The position numbers were made by a program, and so were the translations under genes. The notes below the pieces were generated by a model. It worked only from the letters and a program-made list of their open reading frames with translations, was not told the origin of the DNA and did no database searches. 64,000 nt of DNA from Zygaena filipendulae (taxonomy: Eukaryota > Arthropoda > Insecta > Lepidoptera > Zygaenidae): positions 15,840,001-15,904,000 of the forward strand of contig OU015649.1 in NCBI GenBank assembly GCA_907165275.2. Reading direction: 5' to 3'. This document shows, piece after piece, positions 20,402-30,741 of this stretch; position 1 is the stretch's first letter, and every line of letters starts with the position of its first letter.

Positions 20402-20690
20402 CTAGCTATTCCTCGCGGTTTCACCTATGTTAATGTCGGAGTTCCCGCGGGAATTCCGGGATAAAAAGTAGCCTAAGTTACTACTTATAACATTAGCTAT
20501 CTGCAAGTGAAAGTCCCGTCAAAATCAGAACAAAAGCCGGAACAAACAGACAGACAGACAGGATAGAGAAAAAATTTAAAAGTTGGTTTTTTTATGTGAG
20601 TATCATATTAAGTATATACTTTTAAAGCGTTCAGTGAAAAACTGTTAATTTGAAATTATAAACAGACACTTCAATTTTATTTACTCCTAT
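20402..20690 (-). mobile_element. Helitron-like element, subfamily D
   Basis: It starts CTAGCTATTCCTCGCGG and contains GCAAGTGAAAGTCCCGTC, AAACAGACAGACAGACAGG and CAGACACTTCAATTTTATTT, the reverse of 18565-18846. It is head-to-head with the next element. Confidence 0.88.
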
Positions 20691-20693
20691 GTT

Positions 20694-20907
20694 TAGATTA
20701 ATATTATAAACACGAAAGTTTGTAAGAATGTATGGATGGGTGGATGGATGGATGTTTGTTACTCTTTCACGCAAAAATGAATTGATTTAAATGAAACTTT
20801 ACAATAATATAGCTTATACATCAGATTAACACATAGGGTACTTTTTATCCCGGAATTCCCGCGGGAACTCTGAAATTAACGCGGGTGAAACCACGGGGCA
20901 CAACTAG
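20694..20907 (+). mobile_element. Helitron-like element, subfamily A
   Basis: It starts ATTAATATTATAAACACGAA and ends ACCACGGGGCACAACTAG before T. It carries the GGATGG tetranucleotide run and the ACACATAGGGTACTTTTTAT block. The first bases have merged with the end of the preceding element. Confidence 0.92.
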
Positions 20908-21550
20908 TATTTAGATATAACTGCCATGAACTCTCTTTTCATTAGTGATTTGAGATTCGCGCGATGATTTATTTAGTTACATGACGGCTGAGGTCCCATT
21001 ACGACAAGTGGCACGTTATTACTCCAACACATTGGATGTCACACAATCCTAACAAGCTCAGGGTCTTTACTAAATTGCTTTACCCCTGAACAACTATTTA
21101 ATAAATTGCGACTAGAATTCCAATGCTGTTGTTAGTCCTTAAATAGATAAAACCTTTTCACAGTGTTTTGACTTCCTTGCACCAGCTCGTCACTGAACAT
21201 TTGAAAGCGGAAAGATAATATTATTCCGAGTTGTTATTTAAAGTACATATGTATTTTTGATCATACCACAAGTACCCTTGAGTGCATTTACCGTTCTTTA
21301 AAATCCACTTCACAACACTCAGATCTACTTGACCATTTTTTGTAGTAAGGTTGTACTATATAGTACCTACAAATACGATTTTATTACAGAAAGACTGCTG
21401 GTCTTTTATTCAAAAGATTTGACATTGATTGCTCATCATAAATCAATTATTATGTATCAATCAATATCAATTATTCCTTTTTTTTGGTTTGTGCAATTTA
21501 CTTATTAATTAGGTACTAAGCCATGTTCACTATCTAACGTTTGGTTAGAT
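20908..21550. other. Single-copy sequence, SINE scrap
   Basis: Bases 21300-21335 are a scrap of the SINE S1 3' region (AAATCCACTTCACAACACTC). Otherwise AT-rich; the last 8 bases (GGTTAGAT, 21543-21550) are the left target duplication of the hAT-like element. Confidence 0.5.
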
Positions 21551-22171
21551 CAGAGGTTCCCATACTTTTTTTCTCATAGACCACTTTAAACATTTTGCTG
21601 GATCTGGTGGACCCCCTGCAGCTATTATAGATTTACTAACTTACTTCCGAAACCCGAAAAAAGTATATGTCTATGGCAATCTGTGTTGTGGCTATTTTTC
21701 AATCAACTATGAGTTAAAAGTTTTCGAAAAAAAGGTGAGAATTTATATTGCTTTGATTATGCTATGAGTAGATGTCATTTAAGCTAAGTTCCAAGGCCAG
21801 TCTAAAAAGCGTCTTCATCCAACAGTTGGATTCCTACTTTACTTTTTTGTATTCTAAGATTGACTCACAGTAAAAGAAACCAATAAGCTCCCACTTCGGA
21901 GTGGTAAAAAGTAAAAATAAATATTTTCTTGTTTTGTAGCTATTTATCAAACATAAAAATTACTACACTTTTAATTATGTTGTTATTATTGTCTGCCTAT
22001 ATTCATAGAAGTCAAGTCAGGTCACCTAATACATTTTTATAGACCCCCGTTAACGAGTTGTGGACCCCCATTTTTTTTCTACGCGAGCGAAGACCCCTGT
22101 CGGGCTCCCGTGGAACCTCAGGGGTCCACGGCCAGCACCTGGCAGCACCTGGACCACTTTGGGAGTCAATT
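21551..22171. mobile_element. hAT-like non-autonomous DNA transposon
   Basis: It begins CAGAGGTTCCCATACTTTTT, the classic hAT-type end, and finishes GGACCACTTTGGGAGTCAATT, its decayed inverse. GGTTAGAT (21543-21550) and GGTTAGAC (22172-22179) flank it, an 8-bp target duplication with one mismatch, as hAT elements make. Repeated GACCCC/GGTGGACCCCC words near the ends are also typical. No transposase frame remains. End similarity is only moderate, so it is old. Confidence 0.75.
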
Positions 22172-22848
22172 GGTTAGACCTAGACATTTGTCAAGTGTCT
22201 AAGTCACGGCAATTTTCTTCAAATTGTGTAATTTCGTTGATGGACCACAGTAATTTTCCATCTTACTCATGTGAGTGTTGCAATGTTGTAAGGCCCTTAT
22301 TCAACTATAAGTCACCGGCCCCTATTCACTGATGATAAGCGACGCGGTCTACATAGATTCCCTCACGCAGGGGCTCTGATTTATGGTACCACGTACGAGT
22401 ATTTCTGTTTTGGAATTAGCGCCGTGACGTCACCGTGTGTCGAGAGATAGCGCCGGATTTATGGCTCATAACACCATGTTGATGTGCCGCCTCTTCGTGG
22501 ACATCATCGTAAAATTCTTCAACTTCCTGATAATGGCGCACTCGAGCCACCGTCGAGCGACACTCGTGTGTCGACAATGCACGATATCAGCACTATAAAA
22601 CACCATTATTTTATTACAATGTATACGTTGTTATTGATTCTTAACATTGTAACGGTCATAATACACGTAGTTGTTTGACGAGTATTTCAGTACAAGAGAT
22701 AATAACCAGACATCGATCGGTAGCTCTAGACTCCTTACATAGCTTTTTGCTTACAAATTGGAAAATATAGTTTAGGCAAAATATGAATAACTATATTTAG
22801 ATGTTTTTAAGAGCTAAAAATATTGATGTTTTTATTATGTTTTTGCAG
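22172..22848. other. Unique sequence with a GC-balanced island
   Basis: Bases 22340-22570 are balanced, with a CRE octamer near 22424 and CG-rich words, a candidate regulatory element. The final 25 bases are T-rich and end TTTTTGCAG, a strong acceptor for the candidate exon. Confidence 0.4.
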
Positions 22849-22897
22849 GTACACGATTAAAGAGTAACGACAAAAGTATACGAGTACCGCATGCTGG
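22849..22897 (+). CDS. Candidate 49-nt exon (weak)
   Basis: A strong acceptor (TTATGTTTTTGCAG) and a consensus donor (GG|GTAAGTCGG) bound 49 nt. One frame is open: two leading bases of a split codon, fifteen codons (TRLKSNDKSIRVPHA), two trailing bases GG. Entry needs one base from the upstream exon, so it does not splice in frame straight from the Ig exon at 7669-7804, which leaves two. Its exit phase does fit the terminal exon at 29129. The basic, hydrophilic peptide could be a juxtamembrane or cytoplasmic linker. There is no homology support and a chance pairing of splice sites is quite possible. Confidence 0.3.
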
Positions 22898-23638
22898 GTA
22901 AGTCGGCTTCATACCCAGCTCTCTTATACGCTTAACGTAATATTCCCCGACCCATTTCTCCGTTACAACTAAAAATAAGAACAAGTTCTTCTACACGAGT
23001 GCCATAGAAAGAAACTTTCACCTCGAGCGGGAACGGGCGCGGCGTAACAACAAAACATGTCAGAGTTGTATGCGGAGCGAGCGACCGCGCCATTTCGGTG
23101 CCGCGTCACCCGCTCGCAACGCCGTGATGATGGCGGTAGGAACACAGTTTCAGCGGTATCCAACTCGAGGGGCGAGGGGTGGGGGGCGCCGGGTGAATCG
23201 TGGCGCAAATTGAAAGTAGACGTGTAGCGGTAAGCGGTCGTGTAGAGGCGCCTTTACGAACTTGTTGGATAACAAAGCTTGAGGATTTTTGTTCTTTGAC
23301 GCGTTAACAAAATTTGCTGTCATAAAAATAAAAAAATAAAAAACTCTAACTATTCAGTCAGTCAGTGTTTCTATTATAGGAAGAAAATTGGTGCGTGCCA
23401 AAATGTGAAAGTTAGGAAAAAACACAACAAAAGGTTCTTAGATTAATCGCGAGATTCGAATGGTCGTACTAGCTGTCACGGTTTTGATTAGGATAATATC
23501 TTGATGGACAATTTATACAAGTGAATTTCACTTAAATAACTGTCAGTAGGTGCGGCGCGTGACCCGTTTTAGATCATATATTCGGCAGTGGGACCGCTCT
23601 GCAATAGGGAGCAGTGTCCCCATTATTCGTGTAATATA
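22898..23638. other. CpG-rich island then AT-rich spacer
   Basis: Bases 22985-23250 are CpG-rich (CGAGCGACCGCGCCATTTCG, GGGGTGGGGGGCGCCGGG), a candidate regulatory island. A minus frame there (23208-22969) has no domain support. Bases 23251-23638 are AT-rich. Confidence 0.4.
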
Positions 23639-23855
23639 TGCTGTTTTTCGCAATTTCACCAATGTTAATTACGGAGTTCCCGCGGAAATACCTTTTCTGT
23701 ATCCCTGACAACGTGTATGCAAAATTTCATGATGATCAGTTAAGCAGTTAAGGCGTGGGAGCGTTAATTTCATCCAAATCCGTTCAGCCGTTTTTGCGTG
23801 ATTGAGTAACAAACATCCAAACATCCACACTTTCACATCTATAATATTAGTAGGA
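23639..23855 (-). mobile_element. Helitron-like element, upstream member of a tandem pair
   Basis: It begins CTGTTTTTCGCAATTTCACC (CTAG lost) and ends AATATTAGTAGGA at 23855. The body has TCATCCAAATCCGTTCAGCC. The next element starts at the very next base. Confidence 0.9.
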
Positions 23856-24159
23856 CTAGCTCTGCCCCGTGGTTTCACCCGCGGTAATTTCGGAGTTCCC
23901 GTGGGAATTCCGAAATATTTTCATATTTTCGATTTTCACTCAGCGGACATTGTACATCTGACATAGATACTTGACCACAGACAACATAGATTAGAATCTA
24001 CAACAAAAAGTACTCCATGTCCTTCTCTGTACCCCCGACAACGTGCATGACAAATTTCATCCAAATCCGTTCAGCCGTTTTTGCGTGATTGAGCAACAAA
24101 CATCCAAACAGCCAAAACTTCCAAACATCCGCACTTTCACATTTATAATATTAGTAGGA
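23856..24159 (-). mobile_element. Helitron-like element, downstream member of a tandem pair
   Basis: It begins CTAGCTCTGCCCCGTGG and ends AATATTAGTAGGA before T. It contains an extra 90-bp piece (TTCACTCAGCGGACATTGTA) after the head and a short internal repeat (CATCCAAACAGCC/CTTCCAAACATCC). It joins the previous copy with no intervening base. Confidence 0.93.
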
Positions 24160-25314
24160 TAATACATATTATAGTTACGATTTATATTCATTGTCTGCCA
24201 GAGTTCATACTTATAAAATTTTACTATTTATTTATATACTTACTTTTCCTGTGATCGAATTATTTTAACCTATCATAAGTATAATGGGAACTCGGTCATG
24301 TTTACCTACGTGCACATATACGAGTTTTCTCAGCTCTTTGTCAGCCGCAATAAGCGCGGGTCGCGGGCGCCGGGAGCGTGTGAATAACCCCACTTTGCCG
24401 CCCAAAAGGAAATAAATTCGCTAAGGCAGGGCGTTTTCTTCACATGCAAATTATTATTATTGTACCCGGCATCAGTATTAGCTGGCTTTTTATTGCTCGG
24501 CCTCTTTCGCTTTCACACGCCCCGATGCGGAATTGTTGTTCTATTTAGGGCGCGCTAAAAGAGCTTCGTGTTGTGGATTTACTTTTGAACGTTTGTATTT
24601 CGAACTGTTGGCTGTAGCGATGTTGTTATAGACAATAATATAATCTATAGAGTAAAAAGTAAGAATCTATACGGTCATTATAAAGTGGTGGAAGTGATTT
24701 TTCACGTTATCTTTGCTGTGATCCTGCTTGACTAGCAGAGCACCCCGAAACGCAACATACTGGTAGGTGAGGTCCGGTGATTGGACTGACTCTTTATCTT
24801 ACAACAAAGTCGGCGTATAGCAAGCTCCTATTTCTGTGCGAATCATTTGAATTTTTTCGTGGTAACTGGTACAAATCTTCAGGGTGCTTGGCATCTCAAT
24901 TATGGAGTCGATCGCTATCACAGCAAATGTGAAAACTAATCATTTTTTTTTTCGAATTTATAAAATTTATAATTTGATCCTGCCGATAATTACTTAGTTT
25001 CCTAACAATTTATTTATTTGTGCAAATCATTTCGTTAGGCAAATGCCAGCAATTTGTGGTCCGTGGCGTTATTAGATTATATCGTGTTGGATTTACGACT
25101 GGCTGCCGCGCGGCGCGACGCGGTGCGGTCCGGGACTCGAATTCACTGCATTCAGCAAACATGAAATCTGATGAGCACACACAATAATTAGTGTGCGCGG
25201 GTCGGGCAGCGCGCGGGGCGAGGGCTCATCACGCTGATGTTGTTTGTGACAGCGTATTGCACAATTTATACTGCGCTGTATTGGAGATATAGGGATGTTA
25301 CGAGTTTTTAGTTT
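24160..25314. promoter_or_regulatory. Unique sequence with several candidate regulatory islands
   Basis: Islands at 24340-24560 (CGGGCGCCGGGAGCGTGTG beside GCAAATTATTATTATTG) and 25090-25260 (GCGCGGCGCGACGCGGTGCG). Between them AT-rich sequence with no repeats of the main families. Confidence 0.35.
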
Positions 25315-25360
25315 AGTCGGAGTCGGAACCGGAGTCGGAGATGGGGTCGGAGTCGAAGAT
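25315..25360. repeat. (GTCGGA)n imperfect microsatellite
   Basis: About seven imperfect GTCGGA/GTCGGAACCG units; an isolated GTGTCGGAGTCGAAGTC lies near 25437. Confidence 0.85.
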
Positions 25361-25952
25361 GGTTGCAGAAGTGAGATGTGATCATCCGTACTGCGTGGGT
25401 CAGGAGGGTCCCGCCGATTACAACCTCCGATTTAAAAGTGTCGGAGTCGAAGTCAGGCCGTATGTAATATCAATCGGATATTCCGACTTATCCTTAAGTT
25501 CCGTAACATGTACTTACTCTACAACTCTTTCTTTTGCATAAAGTTCATATCATACTATTTCTCTCTGTTGTGTATATTTTTATCTACGCATACCAAATGA
25601 CAGCTATTGTTGATTAAAGTAACGCACGATTGGTGACCGTAACGTAACCAAATTATCGCGTCGGTTTAGCTGCCCGTCCGCCATTGTTTAGTTAGGTATA
25701 CATTTAATCCTTTCGATTAATATTGTTTCACGCTTCGTCAGTAATAATGCTTTTAATTCAATTAGCCGTTTGATTTTAATGCGCTCCACATCGCACCTTG
25801 ATGATGTGGTTACAATCATTTAATAACTACGTGTTTATTATTATTATTATACGATTATTCCATGTTACTGAGTGACTCATTTTTTTTTTCGCGACTTTCT
25901 TTAAGAAGGGCAACTCTCCGTTGAAACTTACCCCACCGTATTTATGGAATTA
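25361..25952. other. AT-rich unique stretch
   Basis: (TTA)n short run near 25836. No exon, RNA gene or repeat is recognised. Confidence 0.45.
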
Positions 25953-26258
25953 CTAGCTGTTCCCGATGGTTCCACCCGCATTAGTATCGGAGATCCCGCG
26001 GGTATTCCGAGACAAAAGTACTTACTACCCTATATTTTTTCTGTACCTACACGTGGAGGTAGTATGCAATATTGAATGGAGTTTCTTCTGCGTTAATTTC
26101 GGAATTCCCGTGGGAATTCCGGGATATAAAGTAGCCTATGTCCTTCCCTGTGCCCCCGACAACGTGTACCTGTGCAAAATTTTGTGGTGATTGGTTGAGT
26201 CGTTTAGCCGTGAAAGCGCAGCAAACAAACAAGTAAACAAACTCACTTTCGCATCTTA
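25953..26258 (-). mobile_element. Helitron-like element, double-head subfamily C
   Basis: It begins CTAGCTGTTCCCGATGG. A second head (GTTTCTTCTGCGTTAATTTC) starts near 26081 after CTACACGTGGAGGTAGTATG, matching the arrangement at 16819-17082. It joins head-to-head with the next element. Confidence 0.9.
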
Positions 26259-26469
26259 CTTAATATTATAAACGCGAAAGTTTGTAAGAATGCATGAATG
26301 GATGGATGGATGTTTGTTACTATTTCACGCAAAAACTACTGGATGGATTTAAATGAAACTTTACAATAATATAGCTTATACATCAGATTAACACATAGGG
26401 TACTTTTTATCCCAGAATTCCCGCGGGAACTTTAAAATTAACGCGGGTGAAATCGCGGGGCACCACTAG
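26259..26469 (+). mobile_element. Helitron-like element, subfamily A
   Basis: It starts TTAATATTATAAACGCGAAA and ends ATCGCGGGGCACCACTAG before T. Nearly identical to 20694-20907 through the ATGAAACTTTACAATAATAT block. Confidence 0.92.
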
Positions 26470-29128
26470 TTTATATATGAGTAAGGAAAGTGAGGATTAT
26501 TTTGTGAAAAAAATCTTTCTTATGTCTGGGCCATACACAATACACAATACCAATGAGTGCGGCCAAAGCCTGTGGAAACGTGTGTAGGATCAATAAGATC
26601 TGTGTGATCAAAATATTATGTTATTATTATTATTATATTTCGGAGTGTTTTTCTCTGGCGAAGACAAAACACGTCTTATTCAGCAGACGCGCGACCATGC
26701 CGCCTTGGCTCAGGGGCGCCGGGGGCACTCGGCGCGGGGCGGCGCTCGGTGCGCCCGGGCGGCCATTTGTCACATCACTACAGTGGTCGGGACGGCAACG
26801 ATGCCAGTTTTTTAACACATTATTTTTATCTCGTGAAAAATAATGTGCGGTCATTCATTGTTAAGAGGAATTTATCATATTAATATGTAGTTTTATTGTA
26901 GTAGATCATATTATAGTGTTTTACGCTATAAATGCACTTAGTTGGGTCATATTATCTGTGGTTGGGTATTATAGAGCAGTAAGGTCACGTCGAGTTTGTT
27001 AGAGAACCACTTTGAGCAAGTCCACGATACACACAATAAAAATCTATATGAACAAATTGTAACCGATTTGAAAAATGTTAGATCAATTCCACCGATAACA
27101 ATTTTACTGTGAAAATTCTAATCCATCTGAAATAATATGTAGGTACAATATTTACTTGACGTTCCTTGTTTCAAAGCCAGAGAACGCTCCTGTAGGAGAG
27201 TCCTCGAACAAACCATTAACTGTAACCTTCGTACTCATTCCGTATTGAAGCGCCGAGCGTCACTAAACACAATAACCTTTTCATTGCCGGTTTTCTCTAC
27301 AAATTATACAGTTAAACGGTAAGGAAAGCGGAAACGGTTGTGGAGTGAAGAAATGGAATTGTGTTCTCCTTGCAACAGCCGGGGCGGAGGCATGATGAAG
27401 TTTACCTACTTAGACACTTGCGAGCTTTGAAGCTTTGCGTTCTAAACGAGATACATTGCTCGCGTCTCGCGCAGCTGTTTCTGTGTTTGAAGTAATTGCG
27501 GGTAATGTATGTGGCGCTTAGCGTCGCGGCACCGACCGCTGCGTTTGGTGCGGGGTGACGTGGTGAGATGAATGGTTGTTGTAATGTGATGCCGAGCAAT
27601 AATGATAGTTTTCTGTCAGCGGAGGGTGGAGGAGCGCTGTACTAGCGAACTTGGTGACTAGTAGTTGCTAGTCACTCATCTGATACGGTACACTGTCATA
27701 CAAACGAACGCCTTGCTTGCTCGCACATGCGGCGCCGCAGCTGTCAGTTTATTTACTGTAGAGTGTAGATTAGCTCTACTCACCATGGTCCCACAGTGCA
27801 CACGCTTTTCTTTATTTATAGAGTCCAAGTGCATGGTTTATTTAACTGGAAACCAAAAGCTACGAGAATGGCAACTTCCACTTCCACTATATTCAGTATT
27901 TGAATTTCTAAAAACACTTTCTTAGCCCGGTTTTTATGAAGAGCCGGTCACCTCTCAACATATTATTTAACTCTAACTGGCATATACTCTATTTAATTCT
28001 AAAAAATAATTACAATAAGGCCCTTATCAAAAATGCAGTGTACTTACAATTAGTACGCGTGTAGTGTGAAAGTGGCGCGAATTCAAGATAAGTCTCTTCA
28101 TTATTTACTATTGTAGAAATTTTTAAATGCGAACGCCATTTATGATTTTCACCACCACTGTAATTGGTATTGTTCGTTTCAATATTTATATAGTCAAGCA
28201 TTCGATTTCAGCTCCACGACGTCTCTTAACCAATGTAACGAGAATCCGAGCGGTTCGATAACGAACTCGCCGTATATGTAGATACAGCCTCGCGCAGGGA
28301 ACATCACCGAATCACTTTTTATTTAACCCACAAACAAACAAACATTCCACGATTGAACTTTCCCGATCGGCGCGGGGGCTTTTACACAAATTGATATTTA
28401 AAATAAATATAACAACTAAAAATTTGTTCGAATCGGGGCCCGACTTTTAATTTCGTTCCACCGTTTCTCGTTCATGAATATGTATTCGCAGTTCTTTTTT
28501 GTCGTGAAATATTTGCGTGCGTTGTTTTTTCTACGTGACTTTTTTTCATGAAATTATTCGGGTCGGCGGTTACTTCAAACGATTAGATACGTTTATACGG
28601 GCACTGGCATCGTTCCCTCGGGATTTTTAGAGAAAACAGTGTAATTTTTTTTTCTGTCCATTCCGATACGGTCCTTCATAAAACCAAGGACGTTTTAGTA
28701 TGTAGGTATTATGTATCCATTGTACAATATATTAAAATGAACAAAATCTCGTATCTTAATTCCATCCTTATCTATGAGTAAATGCCAGTCAGGTTCTATA
28801 GTTGTTACAGGTTGTTATTGTAAAATTGTTAAGAACATAAACCAATTAGTCTTTTTGTGTTATTCTCTCAAATAATAAATCTTATTCTGAGAAGATACTT
28901 AATTTAAGTTAATGTAAGTTGACTGGTGAAAGAATTGTATTCTAATTTTTCTTATTCTGTAACTATATCCCAACTTGTGTCTGTTTATTCTCCAATAAAT
29001 AAATATGTCAAAGTATTTGAATAACTCTAATGCTTCTACTTTACAACCAATTACTAAGCGACAAGCAATTTGAATTAATATGAATTGTATAGTGTTGTAT
29101 TGCTTTTGATTTTAAATATTGTTTCAGA
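26470..29128. other. Long single-copy stretch with CpG islands
   Basis: (TTA)n at 26619-26641. GC-rich islands at 26690-26780 (GGGGCGCCGGGGGCACTCGG) and 27410-27560, and balanced islands at 28200-28470 with AAATTGATATTTAAAATAAA cores. These are candidate regulatory elements. No Helitron or MITE lies in this 2.6 kb, the longest repeat-poor part of the first half, which suggests constraint. The last 20 bases (TTTTAAATATTGTTTCAG) form the acceptor of the next exon. Confidence 0.4.
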
Positions 29129-29254
29129 GGCAAACGTCAAGTAATTTCTCCGCCCTCAGATTATTTACGTAAAAAATCAAGCGAATCCCTAGATTACGAC
29201 GAGGAAAGAAAGATGGAGAACACAATTCACGTTATACCAACAAGATGTGTTTAA
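29129..29254 (+). CDS. Candidate terminal coding exon with stop
   Basis: After ATTGTTTCAG a frame is open from 29129 to TAA at 29254: one base finishing a split codon, then 40 codons beginning GKRQVISPPSDY and ending IHVIPTRCV. The peptide is hydrophilic and charged, with a KKSSESLDYDEERK stretch that resembles a cytoplasmic tail. There is no transmembrane segment. It needs two bases from the upstream exon, compatible with the Ig exon (AG+A gives Arg) or the 49-nt candidate (GG+A gives Gly). No polyadenylation signal is close after the stop. I do not recognise the protein; assignment to the Sidestep-like gene rests on strand and phase only. Confidence 0.5.
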   Translation, partial: GKRQVISPPSDYLRKKSSESLDYDEERKMENTIHVIPTRCV

Positions 29255-29435
29255 AGCGCAAATACACGTGTAAGATTTTTGTTTGGCGCGACAAATGCAC
29301 GCGTCCGCTCGGCTGCCGTGCCACTGGGCGGCGCGGTGCCACGTCACGTCCGGTCGGGGCGGCATAAGTCGGTTAACACAACATTGTTAGAAAGTGTAAT
29401 TAGACATTTTAAAAACAAAAAAAAATACTGTTGAT
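29255..29435. other. Possible 3' UTR, CpG-rich
   Basis: If the exon above is real this is its 3' UTR. It holds a CpG-rich patch (CGCGTCCGCTCGGCTGCCGT) and no AATAAA. Confidence 0.3.
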
Positions 29436-29690
29436 ATTCAAAATGTCAATGTGAGATTGTTTGTTTGTTACACTATCACGCCTTAACTGCTCAACCGATC
29501 AACACTGACTTGTTCAAAAACTAGTTTGTCTCCGTGGTTTTTCCCGCGTCATTTTCGGAGTTCCTGCGTGGATTCCGGAATAACACTTACTCTACCCCTG
29601 ACAACGTGTATCACGATGATCGACTGGATTTTGAGGCGCGAAAACGTAATCAACAAACAAAACTCACATTCGCATTTATAATATTACGTG
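29436..29690. mobile_element. Two Helitron-like halves, head-to-head
   Basis: A + oriented 5' half (ATGTCAATGTGAGATTGTTTG to CTCAACCGATCAACACTGAC, 29442-29508) is followed by a minus copy (CTAGTTTGTCTCCGTGG at 29521 to CGCATTTATAATATTACG near 29688). The + copy lacks its CTAG end. Confidence 0.85.
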
Positions 29691-30446
29691 CAAGTTAGAA
29701 TTCTATTCACGAAGCGCTGTAGAGCAAAATGAGATTTTCTTTCAGTGTGTCCGCGATATCACGGCGCGGAGCCGTGGCCGGCTGCCCCGGGCCGGCCCGG
29801 TAATTATTCATAATGAATGTACTAAACACACGCGCCGCTGTTCCACTCTAATGGAGGCTGGGCCGCAGAGTGCTTCCATTATTAATCATATGAAAAATTA
29901 CACCTCGCTCGGGAGCCGCGGGCGGGCGGGACGCGCGGGGCGGGGCGGGGCGCGCGTCGTCCGACATGTGTGTTACTCAATTTCATATTATTATATGATT
30001 AGGGTTTTCTTTAAGCTTGTTACGCCTTTGTTTATTGAAACAGGGTCATGTTTGTTTTATTGTTAGCTAATTATAAAAGTTATTTTCGTTCTCTTTCAAA
30101 TGTTAATTAATTTCTACTTTCTTTGACTGTAGATAACGCTTTTGTTGGGGCTACCTGTGTTTCGTTTATTAGCTTGGTGTTTGAAATTCACTGGCGCCGT
30201 TGGTGCACATAATACATTTACTAATTTTACGTTTTATATTTCATAATGTTATAACATAACTCCTATTGCCGTAGAGCGATTGTGATAAAACAGAGTCGAG
30301 CAAAGACCCCGTTCACTCCGAGTGCAGTTATAGTTACTAACATGTAATCAGGCACATCCAAAAACATTTTTTTTTGGATGAGCAAATGCGGCTTTATTTT
30401 TTTTTAGGTGTACCCAACATGCGTTGCGATGGTTTTTCCTTTTTTG
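29691..30446. promoter_or_regulatory. Candidate regulatory island plus AT-rich spacer
   Basis: Bases 29740-29960 are a GC-rich single-copy block (CCGGGCCGGCCCGGTAATTATTC and TTATTAATCATATG sites) ending in a GGGGCGGGGCGGGGCG run at 29938-29952 that could form a G-quadruplex. The rest is AT-rich. Confidence 0.4.
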
Positions 30447-30741
30447 GGTTTCGTACCTATAAAATGGGACCCTAATACTAAGACTGCGCTATCCGTCCGT
30501 ACATCTGTCTGTCTGTCTGTCCGTCTGTCACCAAGCTGTATCTCTTTAACCGTGATAGGCAGTTGAAATTTTCACAGATGATGTATTTGGGTTGCCGCTA
30601 TAACAACAAATACTAAAAAACCAGAATAAAATAAAAATCAAAGAGGGCTCCCATACAAAAACGTGATTTTTTTGCCGTTTTTATAGATAATGGTACAGAA
30701 CCCTTAGTGCGCGAGTCCGACTTGCACTTGGCCGGTTTTTT
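30447..30741 (+). repeat. Interspersed repeat ending GCGCGAGTCCGACTTGCAC
   Basis: The block has TTTCGTACCTATAAAATGGG at the start, a GTCTGTCTGTCTGTCCGTCT run, and GGAACCCTTAGTGCGCGAGT followed by CTTGCACTTGGCCGGTTTTT. This end is recalled as one of the commonest repeats in moth and butterfly genomes; its class is unclear to me. Confidence 0.7.

Noticed and set aside
25341..25541. Plus-strand frame after (GTCGGA)n
   Set aside because: Begins in a hexanucleotide microsatellite, which keeps a frame open by itself.
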